DNA from: Piper betle
Lineage: Eukaryota; Streptophyta; Magnoliopsida; Piperales; Piperaceae
DNA: 64,000 nt
Direction of reading: 5' to 3'
NCBI GenBank assembly: GCA_033002965.1
Contig: JAURVB010012650.1
Coordinates: 161,180 to 225,179 of the forward strand
Position 1 is the first letter of the stretch. The number at the start of each line of letters is the position of its first letter. Positions 11,060 through 23,878 of the stretch are shown here, piece after piece. Made by a program: the position numbers and the translations under genes. The notes beneath the pieces were generated by a model. It had not been told where the DNA came from and made no database searches. It saw nothing but the letters and a program-made list of their open reading frames with translations.

Positions 11060-11970
11060 ACACGTCGACATTGCCCACGTGACTTATATTATATTCTTGG
11101 CCACAATTTTTTAAGTGTAATGGTATTCTCACCATTTTGTAAATATAAATTGTATTTTTACAATTTTTTAAATATAAATTATATTTTCATGATTTTTATA
11201 CGATTCTAAACCCACTAAAAATATATTTATAATTTAAATTCACTAACAATTATAATCCTTTTTATGCTATCAATCTACTTTAATATATAAATTAGATTCA
11301 TATTTTCACTGACCCCCATTTAGTTAAAAATGTAAAAAGGAGAAAAAGTGTAAAGGTCGAACATCTAAAACAGCTAATGGAATATGTAACATTACTAAAA
11401 GTTAGTTATATATGGAATACATACCAGATAAGATCCAATCTATTACTAAAAATGGGTTTATGTTTTTTAATTTAGTTAATTATTTTTGAAGAGATGACTA
11501 AATTTATTAGTTTCTACTAATTAAACCAGGCCATTACAAGTGATATAACAAGTCAATTTCGGCCTAGACCTAAATTGAACTATGATGTTATAATTCTAAA
11601 AACTATTCGTTGGACTATTTATCAGACTTACTTTACAGAAGCGGATCTCAACCCTCAAAGAGGTTTAAGATGGGAAACCTTTCAGGACTTATCCTATAAT
11701 GCATGTTGAATAATATTGCATAGGAAGATACTTAGCTTATATGCTCGTAATATTAGCACTCTAAGTCATGGGAGAAGTAGCACCTCCCCGACAACTAAAA
11801 GGGTGACTTTGCAAATGTATATATGATCACTCCAAACTATACAAGCGGTGCACCCCACTTCAGTTAGGAAATTGAACTTTTCATATTGAGGATGCATGAT
11901 CCAGTTCTTATATTTAATTTTAACCTTTGAGTTAAATACAATTATTCTTAGATAATGTTGTTCTTGAGGT
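11060..11970. other. AT-rich upstream flank of the aldolase-family gene
   Basis: This lies 5' of exon 1 of the minus-strand gene. It is AT-rich after a short GC-rich stretch (10840-11060). I see no reliable TATA box, no repeat with clear borders and no coding signal. Confidence 0.35.
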
Positions 11971-11984
11971 AAAGTAACACTGGG

Positions 11985-12768
11985 CATAGTTGCAAAAATT
12001 GGAATCCGGGTTTGAATCAGTTTTCGAAGGAGTCACTAAATCGGATCGAATCGGTAAGGAATCAATTCAATTGAATCGGTCGTATACAAAAATTTTAACT
12101 TAGTCAAAATCAGTGGGTCATTCTAATGTCATCTTTATGTTATGATGCGTATTATATTTTATGATATTTTTAATATTTTTTTGGATTTTTTTTTAATTAT
12201 TTGAACTTAGTTATTATTTTTCATTCGAGTCAGAGTCGAGTTGACTTTTAATTACAAGAATGCCACCTGCTATTTCTCCCCCCCCCTTTGATTCTCTCTC
12301 CACAACACGTCACCCATCCTTCACCTTCGCCCATCGCCCCTGCCGCCGCCCCTGCCTAATTTGCCCCGCCTCGCCCCCCCTCTCGCCCCCTGCTGGCCAC
12401 TTCGCCGCCCATCCCCTGTGCACCTCGTCGCCACCCCCAGTCCAATCTGCACCCCCCCCCCTATGCCAACCCCGCCACCCCCCTTCCCCACCGGCCCCTC
12501 CCATCCCCCGTGCACTCGGCCGCCGCCCTCACCTAATCCGCAACCCCCCTCTCCCTGTTGCCCCATCACCACCCTCGCCGCCGTCCGGAATTAGCTCAAA
12601 TTAGCTGATTACAGAATCGACTCGAATCGGGTGGAATCAGCTCAAATCAGCCGATTCAAGGACCGATTTGAGCCGAAAAACTGATTTACCCTTTTTTTAA
12701 GCGGATTGCCTCCGATCCGATTTAAATCAGCTGATTCCGAGTGGAATCAGCCGATTTTTGCAACATTG
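11985..12768. mobile_element. hAT-like non-autonomous element with C-rich cargo
   Basis: The ends are inverted: CATAGTTGCAAAAATTGG at 11985 and the complement of CAATGTTGCAAAAATCGG at 12751-12768. The flanking 8-mers ACACTGGG (11977-11984) and ACACTAGG (12769-12776) differ at one base and look like an aged hAT target duplication. Sub-terminal regions are dense in GAATCGG/GATTCGG-like motifs. The centre (12257-12590) is a sharply different, C-rich, G-poor block. No transposase is present. Confidence 0.65.
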
Positions 12769-12776
12769 ACACTAGG

Positions 12777-14005
12777 GTTCCACATAACCCACAAAAGTAG
12801 ATTAAAAATCACAAAGTCATCATTGAGTGTCAAGGCATACCCTAATATCCAGACTTCACATGGACTCCTCACGAGGTAAGAACTGTAAGGTCATCTAGCC
12901 CACTTTCTTTTAACACATACACACATTGATGCAACCAAATATGTATCACAGACCTTAAGTGCTCTTCGTCGTGTTTCAAGATTTTGAGGCTTACGCACCA
13001 TACAAATGATCATTAGAATGCCCCAAAGTTTATTCTACACGACTATAATAATAATAGTAAAATAATAAGGCACACATGGTTCACTCATGCATCACACGCA
13101 TCCAACATCAAAGCTTAAGTTTAGGGCCTTCACCCCACAATAATGCATCCCATAATCCCGTAGTTCTCAAAATGCATAATCCCAAATACATAAGTTTAGT
13201 ACAACAAGGCAAGTCATACACAGTGCATCAACACACGGTACCATCCCCTACCATGGCATCTCGATCCATCCACCTAATCTTCCAACTTGGGTTGGCAAGG
13301 GAACTACCAACCACACCCTCAACCATCAGTCTGAAGCTGCTCACTTGCGATCACAAAACCACGTTAGTGATAAAATCACTAAGTCATATGATTACAAGAA
13401 ATAAGTTAATATATCTCACATCATTATTTATTAAGCCTTTTAGTAATTATGAGCCTATGTCGAGCTCCAATTATGTCGGGAGAGGTGGCCGCCCCATCTA
13501 AATACAATCCCAAGTATGCATACACACGCTACGTGGCCTAAGGCCTGTAGTTACCGATATTTGTCATTGACTCACCTTTTCGGTATCACAAGTGCATAAT
13601 GAGTCTTCTTAGGTCATTGAGCTCTGTCACCTCTTTCAGCATAAGAGTAGGTATTTCATCTTTCAGTTAATTTTAAAGGTGTGACCTTGTGACAGAGTGA
13701 GTCAATTCCTTAACCCCGATTGCACTCGACATATGTTAGTCGGGGCTGGGCTACCAACAAGGAATATACAATATTTCAAATAGTTATACAAACCTAGAAG
13801 TATGATGAGGCACCATAATCACAATGAGAATCCTAATTTGGGAGTCACAAATAGTTTATATGTTGTAATATCCTTCCTAAAAGTTATGTTAGTCTCACAT
13901 CAAATACCTACTAAACTATGATCCAATATATTAGACGATTGAGCGAAATTTCTCTTTATGACTTTAATATATTTTCTAGGATAAAAATTTCTAAGTTGGG
14001 GATAT
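12777..14005. other. Unassigned repeat-like region ending in a polypurine-like tract
   Basis: Moderately complex sequence without a conserved frame. The open frame at 13076-13501 has no recognisable similarity. The last bases before 14006 (AAGTTGGGGATAT) resemble the polypurine tract that precedes a Gypsy 3' LTR, so the right part is probably internal remnant of that element. Confidence 0.35.
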
Positions 14006-15002
14006 TGTAAAACCCAAAAACTAGTTATGTTATTTTATCTCGAAATAAATTTTAAATATTATTAAATTAAATTAATTTAATAATATTTATGGATTGTTTC
14101 AAATAAGCTTTATTTATTGTCTGTTCATATTTCGTTATTATAGAATGTGTATCTATTTATGACTAATTTATTGTGAGATTTCATTTCTTATTTTTTTCGT
14201 TTTCACACACCAAATTATGTTTATATAAGCAAATCCTTTTTAACCTAAAAGGGGGAAACTTGTATGAAACAACCACCTTTGTTAAATTTTTCAACATGGT
14301 CGTTGGTTCTAAATTTTGTCAGAATTTGCCATTAAAGTTGGTTACACATCGACATACCTATATGTCAACCATACTTTAAAGTATATATTTTCTTATATTA
14401 AGTTGTTACTAGGTTTCTAGTTTGATTGAGTGGTCATGGATTACCATGTTGGTCCATGCACTAACATTTATATATATGTGTATGTGTTCTGCTCTGTATT
14501 ACTAGACTTCTATTTTGATTGAGTGGTCATGGGTTACCATGTTGGCCCATGCACCAACACTTCTATGTGTGTGTATGTGTGTTTTTCTATATGATCCTAC
14601 TAGAACAAGCATGTTACCGTTGCCTAGATTTCAGTACATGTATATATTTATTTATGATACGGGCATATTTATTACTGTAGACTAGATTCTGGTATATGTA
14701 TATATTTATATATGATGAAGGCATGTTACCGTCGACTAAATTTTAATGCATGTATATGTTTATAACACATTATATGTTCCATTGAATTATCTGGGTTGCA
14801 CGTAGTGCAATTGTGTACTTTAGCATAGTGTGTATGATTATGTATGTATATATGATTTTAGTTGGTTGTTGAGTGGTTTCGGCCTTTACTTTTGAAATCT
14901 GCTTCCATGAAATCTGTACAATAGTAGTTAAATTATTAGCTTTACAAATTTTTAACATCGCACTTTAGTCTATTACTAGGACCAAAAAATTGGGATGTTA
15001 CA
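14006..15002 (+). repeat. Gypsy-type LTR, about 1 kb, with internal tandem repeats
   Basis: It begins TGTAAAACCC and ends GGGATGTTACA, the terminal pair typical of plant Ty3/Gypsy LTRs, with a polypurine-like tract just before it. Inside are two copies of a 93-bp unit (ACTAGG/ACTAGA start at 14408 and 14501; shared TTGATTGAGTGGTCATGG) and about three copies of a near-60-bp unit with GGCATGTTACCGT and ACATGTATATATTTAT (14605-14765). No partner LTR of this family was found in the window. Confidence 0.65.
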
Positions 15003-17490
15003 TACGTTAACGTATAATTCTTTAGTTTAATGCATGAAATTATTTGATATGTGGTACTTAACTAGGTACATAAAAAAGCATCAATAAAATATATCCCACA
15101 ACAATTAGTTAATCATTTGGTTAATTACTTATAAGTGAACAATATTAAATTAATAGTTAATTAATTAACACTAGTTAAATTTATATAGTCACACTAAATC
15201 ATTAATCATTATCAGGAAAAATCAAAATATAATGACAACTACTTGGATTAGTAATGATATTAATATTTATCAACCCATAAATTAATAATTAATCATATAT
15301 AATAGCGAACAAAATATTAAAACGGGTAAACTAATGATATATTAAAATATACTAACAGCAAAGCTATCCATATTCTAACTCACAAATTAATAATCTAGTT
15401 TATGCCACATAAATCATATCTATTAATCTGCCTTAAGTAGTCATCAATAATTTATGTATTTATTAAAATTAATTTACCATTCTCATAGTAAAGAATAACT
15501 ATAAATTGATAAATTAACCTGACACAAAACTAATTCCTTATTTATTTAATAATTTTTTAAAATTTTGATGCTCATATAATAGTTGTACTATATATATAAT
15601 ATAATGGGACAACTAATATCACAACAATTAATTTAAACTGTGCACTATATGAGACATTATATATAATCAATTATTATATTATTCATAAATAAACCTCATC
15701 TTAATTTATAACGTTAATACTAATTTACATAGCCTAAAATCAAGAAGATAAATATTATCTGGCTAATTAATAACAAAGTTGGATCAATTACATCCTAAAA
15801 GAACTAGTCATTACCAACTTACTTAATTGGGCATTCACTTAACATTATTTTCTCTTATATGTAGTCTAAGTATAATATACAAATTAACCTAGTGACCCAA
15901 CTATTCATGCACGTAGAAAAACACAAACCATACAAACTAGTTTGTTAATTCATTTTTAATTTTTATCATGTATGAAGATCTAGAGTTCAACAAGCCAAAT
16001 GATGGAAACTAATAATTAATTACATTATAATTAGACATTAACAATTTATCAAACATAAATGTAATAAATGAAATGGGATTACTGAGCATGTAATCAATAT
16101 TCAATATAATGCCAATATTAATTACATACAATAAGAATCATTAATTAACGCCAATAATACTTATCATAATATAAAATAGTAATAATATTAGTATTAATTA
16201 ATACAAATAGGAAAATTAATCATATTACTAATAAACACTAAGCACGATGATTAATTTAATTTACAAAACAATGATAAGTCAAAATAAAAATAAAAACAAA
16301 ATGTCAAAAGAAAAAATAGGTATAGCTTCCCACTGAAAAATTCATGCAACGATGTGTAAGAATAAGAAATCATACACTCACATGATGAACATGCATATTG
16401 AATGGTCAGTGGTTATGCTACTCGGATGGTGGTTGTGCAACTCAGAAGGCGATTGTGCATCACAAATGACAGTTGTGCTATCCAAGTACTGCAGCCTAAT
16501 CTTGATTATGTACATCGTGAACCCATTACTGTCTTTGGCCCAGTTATATCCATGTGTCTATCTCCCCAGAAGTAGCTGCTATTAACTCGACTTCGGCTAT
16601 CCAACTATGTGTGCCTGATCCGGAGGGTGTGTGGATCATAGTGGTGGCACGTACAATGGTGATCCAATGTTGAGCCTACATGTATCTTCTGAAATCTGGG
16701 GTGATTGCTCTTATAAACACTAACTGGATCTCAATGGCCATCACTGATCTAGCCCTGGCATATCGAGTAACATCCAATCAACCATCTAAATCTGCGATTG
16801 AAGGTAATGTCATCATTCTCAATGTGTTCATGCCTCTATTTGTTGAAGAGTGACCATTAATACTGTTAAGACAGACATACACTAGTAGAAGAGGGGGAGG
16901 TGGTGAAGTGTCTATGGGACTGTAGATTCACCTCGTTACTCATCCTCATCTATTGCTATCTCCTCGAAGTGGTCTAACTCATGCGCCAACTAACTTTATC
17001 AGTGTCTCCATACTTTACCTCCCTCTATGTGTCATCTCTAATGACTTCGTCTCACAATATAGACTATCCCAAGGAAGGACCGATGTGGTGACATGCGAAA
17101 GACGGGCAAGTGCTGCAGTGTGATCGTCAAAATTCTAGGTACTCCTGGTCACCATCAAACTCTACCTTAGCTTACTGAGCATGTGGACACTCTTATGTCA
17201 TCCAAATCTCTGGCACGAAAAAAGGAAAGGTGTATCTTTGAGCTTATATGGACATTCCAGTGAGATCCTGACATCTACTGTAATCATGATCTTATATCCA
17301 TCCCATAACTTCTCAAACTGTTAACACTGAAACATGTACTGCTCAGATTTGACTGAGGACACAATCTGAAAACCTAAGAAAAGACCAAAGAAAATATTTG
17401 TAGGCTTGGCTAAGGACAACTCCACAGACTTGGCTCAAAGCAAAATTATTTCATCTCAATCGACCAAGACATGGCGCTGATATCACCTAA
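15003..17490. other. AT-rich gene-free stretch and unassigned sequence
   Basis: 15003-16330 is extremely AT-rich, full of ATTAAT-like words. 16330-17490 is more complex (for example runs of GATGGTGGTTGTGCAACTC-like motifs) and may be old transposon interior, but no frame could be matched to a family on either strand. Confidence 0.35.
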
Positions 17491-17499
17491 TAACCAAAT

Positions 17500-20400
17500 C
17501 AGAAATATTACAATTGAGTCGAGTCATGTTTAAAATTATTAGTTAGTAGGACTCGATCGATAAAATAGATCAAAACAACCAACTTAGTGTCATGAGAATA
17601 GAAAACATTGTTAAATATGCGTCAAAACACATCAAATATAAGTAAAAGTACAAAAAGAAATAAATGTGTTGAGCTTAAGTGTGTGTGGCATTAATATGTC
17701 CTTCCACCAAAGTCAACTCAAGATTTGCAAGACCTACATATATTATATAAAAAATGTTAATAACGAGTGTTACTGGTCCGAAAAATAACTAATACAATCT
17801 AATAAACGAGTATTCCATTACCCACGAAAACTTAAGAAACTTCAAGATTGCCTCACATTGGGCGGTAAGCAAACATACTTAAGTAAGTGCTGGCTCGCAT
17901 GCAAGGGTAATGTTCATATTCATACATACAATGCTTACACCCTCACATCTTCTATATTTCACCTGCCACAGTACTTGAGTGGCAAAATGAATAGTTAAGT
18001 TAGTGCCACAAATTTTGAAAATATACTACATACACAATACCCTCATACATCGCACTACCTCAAGGTATAAGGAGTACTAGTGTGAATCATACATATCTCC
18101 ATACCACTTACTCTCGTATTCGTGAAATTCGTAAAAATGTGCATACTTATATAATAGGATTAGGAAATAGGCTTGTATTATATATTTCTAAAGTTTCAGT
18201 ATAAAAACCAACAAGGGATCTCATCCTTGTAATTTTATTAAACATGTGTAGAAACACGACTAAATGACTAGACATTGGAGGGATCTGATAAAATACCGCC
18301 GAAGTCGTCCTATATTTAAAGCACGATTAAACTCTATACACAAGGAGTCAAGCAGAGAGGTAGAGTCTTACAAATCAATGGTCCAAGCTCCAAGCATATC
18401 TACACAGCTACGGCGAGCGCGAACTCCGAAACCTACATCGGAACCAACTACTAAGTAAAATAATAACATCTCTATATGATGCATGCTCATAGTGCGTGCT
18501 CATATCATCAATGCATCCTAATAAATAAAACAGTGCTAACAAACTTATAACTAAATATGGGCACAAAAATCGAGACATAATAATATTAAATAATAAATAA
18601 ATAAATAAACAAGAAAATACACTCATAAATAATTAGATAAATAATAAATACATAAATTTGAAAAATACTATAATCATAAAATAATAATATAATTATACTA
18701 TATAAATATATGGGTAAACAGGAGTAAATATCAACATATATTTGTATTAATAAATGTATAAATATATATATATATATATAATAACTCAATAAATAAATAA
18801 ATAAATAAACAAATAGCTAATACTCATTAATCATGAATATTAATAATATTATAGTCATACAATACAAGAATACATAATTAAATACAAATAAATAATAACA
18901 TACACATGACGAATAAATAAATAAATATATACAATTTAGTAAACATAATAAGACTAATATTCATAAGTAGATATAATATTAATAATAACAAATAATCATG
19001 TAAACATTTATCATATATGATAAACACATAAATAAAAATAAATAATAATAAAAATAAATTAATAAATAAAACAATAAATAAAAAAATTATCATAATATCT
19101 AATCATGCTAAATCATGTGAATATGCATCAAAACTAACATAGAGGTTCTTGAATTACCAAAAATGGCGCAAGAATGGATGAAAACGGTCCGAAAATAAGT
19201 TGAATCAAACCGAACCGAGCTGAATCAGACCGAACTGAATGGGCTGAACCAACCCGGTCTGGGTTAATTGGAAAATGGGCTGGGTTGGCTGAGCAGACCT
19301 GACTAGACGGGTGGACTCGGACATGGACTGGTGGGCTCGTGAACAAGATCTGGCAGGCGGACGCAGTCGTGGGGGAGGTGGACCGTGAACCGCGCAAACG
19401 GGCCAAACGGGGCTGTTGGTGACCGTCACTGGAAAAGGCCGACGATGGCGTGGCTAGGGTCACTACCAGTTGGGATCAACGGCCCATACGACGAGGAGCA
19501 TGGTGGTGGTGGCGATCAGCGGAGTTCGGTTGGTGGTCGAAAATCAGCCAAATAGGGGAGGTATCGCCGCTGAGTGTGACGATCACAGGCATGGTGGTGG
19601 TGTTGGGTGGTCTCAAAATAGAGATCTCGATAAGGGGAAGCTGTCGGGGTGGTCAGATTGGCAGGAGGTGGCTTGCTGGCGCCAAAAAATGGCTTGAAAG
19701 GGTGGCAGTGGTGGTGATGAACAATGATAAAAACTCAATCGTTGACGTCGACTGCGACGGCGCCGATGGTGACGGTGAGTACGGACTGATAGCCAGCCGC
19801 GAGTTGGTCATGTCGTACCAATCAGGTGGCCGAATGAGGGTCGGGGTCTCGCCGGCGGCAAGCCAAACTGGTGGTGGCGATAATAGTGAAAATCCTTAAA
19901 ATGGTGGGAAATTTCTATAAATCAACATGGTGAAGCGAGGGCTGAAGTAAACGGCTCAGATCTTACCACATGGCACGATCCGAACGTCCGACAACTCATG
20001 GTCTAGTGGGACTCACCTATAGGTATATGTACAGAAAATTCAGATTGAGACCATCCAAAGTCAAAACTAGATCGAGTCCTAAAAGTGACTATTTAGGTGG
20101 GAGTCGAGGCAAGAAAGTTAAATGAGCCTGGAACCATGAACTCAATCAAGCTGAGCCCATAGGGGCACAATCGAGTGATATGAAATTCCTATGTTGTATG
20201 CAAATAAAATACTCAAAAAATCCCAAACAGATATTAAACACTGTAATGACCTAGATCTAGGCCTAAATCCCAGACTAACTCATAAAAAAAATCATTCGTA
20301 TACGTCACGTATACACTAATAACTAGTCAGCTATTGTATCTATCATATGCATATCGTGTATATTCAGCTACCATAAAAGCTCATATGGCCATTTAGGCCT

Positions 20401-20515
20401 CATACTCTTGGTCTTAAAATTGGTGTAGCTCAAGTTCACTCGAATCAACTCGATATTAGTCCAAACCGGGCAAACTACAAGCAGGTAAAACCCTTACCTA
20501 AAGTTGGGTTTTACA
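17500..20515 (-). repeat. Divergent long Gypsy-type LTR of the same superfamily as those at 23.6 and 33.1 kb
   Basis: The right end GGGTTTTACA (20506-20515) and the internal block at about 17720-17790 (CCTACATATA, then AACGAGTGTTACTGGTCCG) match landmarks in the two 2.8-kb LTRs downstream, in the same order and orientation. The middle is a long A/T block with AATAAATAAATA-type repeats (18580-19110) followed by a GC-richer block (19200-19900), also the layout of the other copies. The left end is not defined. Open frames in the GC block are composition artefacts. Confidence 0.55.
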
Positions 20516-21780
20516 TTTAAAATTATATTACTTGAATTAAATTTATTACTTAATAATTTATACTTTAAATTGATACTTCTATATATTTTAAATTTTTTTG
20601 TTTAAAATTTCTTCATAATGTATGATATTTATTTATGTATTATTTATTGTTAAGAGAAACTTGAGTATAATTTTATCCAAATTAAAATTTGCTTAAAGTT
20701 AAATAAGTATTCCCTATTTTTATTTAAAATAATAATTAGATTTATTTTTAGAATTTTGTCTCTATTTTTAGTGTGGACTATTTTATATGAGACGCTTGAA
20801 AATTTATGTTTGTGATGAATTCAAAATAGTTTATGAATTGATATACAAAATTATACAAAAGAAATTAAAAACCTATCCAATCACTGATTTTATTTTTCAC
20901 AACATTGCATATTAAAAATACACTAAAAAGCCTACTACAATCAACACACATATTAAACATCACAATAAATAGTACATCCAACTTTAAGAAAAGAATATAT
21001 AAAGAACAAAAATAACCTAAAATACAGCACAAAAAAATTTAGAAATCATCTTTTCAACGTGCACACTTTCAAAAGTTTACAACTTTTGCATTATATAACA
21101 AAACTATTAAAAATGCAGCGGGTCAGCTCATTTATACTTTAAAAACTTGTAAAGAAAATCAAAACTTAAACGCTTTCAACGTGCCAATTTGCAAATTGGT
21201 AACCAAATTAGAAAGACTTATTCAAGCTTAATATGATATCTCCAAAAAGTTAAAGTTAATCTTACATGTAATGCCTAATAGAATAAGATCCAATATATTA
21301 GTAAAGATATATTTAAGATCTTTAATTTGATTAATCACTTTTAAAAAAATAATTAAGCTCATCAATTTGTACTAATTAGGTTGAGCCTTTATAAGAAATA
21401 TCAGAACGATCCGGGAAAATCACTTTTAAATGGGTCGAATATAATCTTTAATATAATCTTATATACGGAAGGAAATCTTTAATATAATCTAATATCTTAT
21501 ATACGGAAGGAAATCTTTAATATAATATAGTAGTGACAATGTATTTAAAATCTTTAATTTGATAAATCACTTTTAAAAAGATATCTTTAAAATATTTTTA
21601 ATACCTTTTTAAAATAACTATTGAGCCTTAAAAACATTTATTTAATTATAGGTAATTATATTTCATAACTATATTATCATAATCTAATTGCTTTAAATTT
21701 CCAAATAAATTTATATTGAGCTCAAAAAGATTTCCCCTACTATAACGGGTAATTTATTTTTCTTAACTATGCTATAAAAA
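20516..21780. other. AT-rich gene-free stretch
   Basis: No coding signal. A short direct repeat occurs at about 21460-21530 (TATATACGGAAGGAAATC twice, about 42 bp apart). Confidence 0.35.
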
Positions 21781-21784
21781 GATT

Positions 21785-22255
21785 CCCCCCTCCCTCCCTC
21801 CCTCCCTCCCTCCCTCCCTCCCTCCCTCCCTCCCTCCCTCCCTCCCTGCCACCCCCACGCCGCGCCCCTCCCCGCCCCGCGCCCCTCGCTCAGCCCCACG
21901 CCCTCCCCCGCGCCCCCCGCCCCGCCCCCACCCTTCCCCTCTCCCTTGCTTTCACCCCCGCTGCGCCCCTCACCCCGCCCCACACCCCTCGCTCTGCCCC
22001 ACGCCCCACACCCCTTGCTCGCCCCGCGCCCTCCCCCCATGCCCCCGCCCCGCCCCACCCCCTCCCCGCCCCTCTGTTTTCGGTTCCTCTATTTCTCCAT
22101 TAGTGTGGCACAGCACGGCCGGCGGGAGGCGTCAGCTTGGGAGTCACGTGAGTAGGCAGTCACAGCACGACCGGCAGTGGTGTAGGTGATGGCAGCGGCG
22201 AACTCACCAGCGGTCGCGGTGGCAGGGAAAAGCAGAGGAGAGGGACGATCGTCGG
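21785..22255. repeat. (TCCC)n microsatellite and adjoining C-rich island
   Basis: 21785-21846 is a nearly pure TCCC repeat. It grades into about 235 bp of C-rich low-complexity DNA (CCCCGCGCC, CCCCACGCC variants), then about 170 bp of mixed GC-rich sequence. Overlapping open frames on both strands are products of the base skew and encode only Gly/Arg- or Pro-rich low-complexity peptides. Confidence 0.8.
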
Positions 22256-22259
22256 GGGT

Positions 22260-23460
22260 GAAAATAAGGGGGGGCAATTTCGTAATAAAAGTTTGATCGT
22301 CTCGGACTCGAGTCAATCTTAGAAAATAAATCCCAAAAATATAAAAAATACTGTAAAATAACATAACATAAAATAATCCAGTTCTAATGGATTATTTTAT
22401 TCTATGGTATTTTACTCTATTTTTTTCATATTGTTTTAGATTTATTTCATAATATTGACACAAGTTAGGCTCAAGTCAAGTTTTTATTTTAAAACTACCC
22501 CTCTCGAAAAATATGAAAAATAGGGTAAAATACCATAAAATAAAATAATTTATTATAATTTGATTATTTTATTTTAATTTTTAATTTTTTTAATATTTTT
22601 TGGGATTTATTTAGTAATATTGACTCGAGTTAGGAGCGAGTCAACTTTTTATTACGAAATTATTTTATATATTTTTAAATTTTATTTCTTAATATTGATT
22701 CAAATTGGGAACGAGTTAAGTTTTATGATAAAATTATTTGATATACATATTTTTTAAAATTTATTTCATAATATTAACTACAGTTTGGAGCGAGTCAAGT
22801 TTTTATTACGAAACTACCCATGCCCATTTCCTTTTAGACTCAAGTCAATATTCTGAAATACATCTTAAAAATATGAAAAAAATATTAAAATACCATAAAA
22901 TAAATTAATCCAATATAACTTGATTATTTTATTTTATGGTATTTTACTATATTTGTTTCATATTTTTTGGATATTTCGTAATATTGACTCGAGTCAGGAG
23001 TGGTCAAGTTTTTATTACAAAATTGCCATTGAGCGGTGGGGAGAAAACGGAGTTGGTGAAGAAAAATGAAACAATGGCAATTTTATAATAAAAACTTAAC
23101 TCGGTGCCGATTAAAGTCAATATTATAATAATAACCCAGAAAATATAAAAAATATAATAAAATACCATAAAATAAAGTAATCAAGTTCTAATGGTTTATT
23201 TTATTTTATGGTATTTTAATTTACTTTTTTCAAATTTTTCGTGATGTATTTCGTAATATTGACTCGAGTCAAGAGCGAGTCAAAGTTTTTATTATGAAAT
23301 TATATTTTTAATAAAAAGATTATTTCATAATATTAATTCGAGTTGGGATGAAGTCAAATTTTTATTACGAAATTATTTTATTTTATATTTTTAAATTCAT
23401 TTTATAATATTGATTCAAAGTTGGGAGCGAGTCAAATGTTTATTACAAAATTGCCATTGC
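22260..23460. repeat. AT-rich array with spacing near 75-80 bp
   Basis: Repeated unit landmarks are TTTTTATTACGAAATTA, AATATTGACTCGAGT and GGAGCGAGTCAA. Occurrences of the GTCAA-TTTTTATTA junction at about 22476, 22638, 22713, 22795, 23003, 23280, 23352 and 23427 are 72-82 bp apart or multiples of that. The sequence also contains inverted versions (ATAAAATAATCCA / TGGATTATTTTAT). No frame is conserved. The same repeat fills 27370-28690. Confidence 0.7.
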
Positions 23461-23564
23461 CCTTACTTTCCCCTCTGTTTTGCTCGCTGCCGCCCGCCGC
23501 ATTCCCGACTCTTCCCCAGGCCTGGATGGCGTATGCCCGGGGTCGCCGTGCAGCACATCCAAGC

Positions 23565-23823
23565 AGTAACATCCCAAATCCGGTTTACAAGCTACAGGCC
23601 CCGGTTAGGTCGGCTAACTCGAACGTAACTCGTGCGGATCTAATCTCGACGTCTTAAGATGTAAATACGACTTCTCATGCATGGATAAATGCATAAAACC
23701 CTAACATGATACTACATGGATGACATGCAACCTAAATAAACATCATTACAATTATGATAAAAATTCTAAAATAAAACAGACAAGATCTCCCCTAAAAGTG
23801 CAATTATGGGCCCACCCTGTCAA

Positions 23824-23878
<55 letters not shown>

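Noticed and set aside
12260..12604. Overlapping Pro-rich and Gly-rich open frames
   Set aside because: Both strands are open only because of extreme C/G skew. There is no domain and no codon-use signal, and the block sits inside a hAT-like element.
21711..22364. Gly/Arg-rich protein on the minus strand
   Set aside because: It derives from the (TCCC)n microsatellite and C-rich island and is not a gene.
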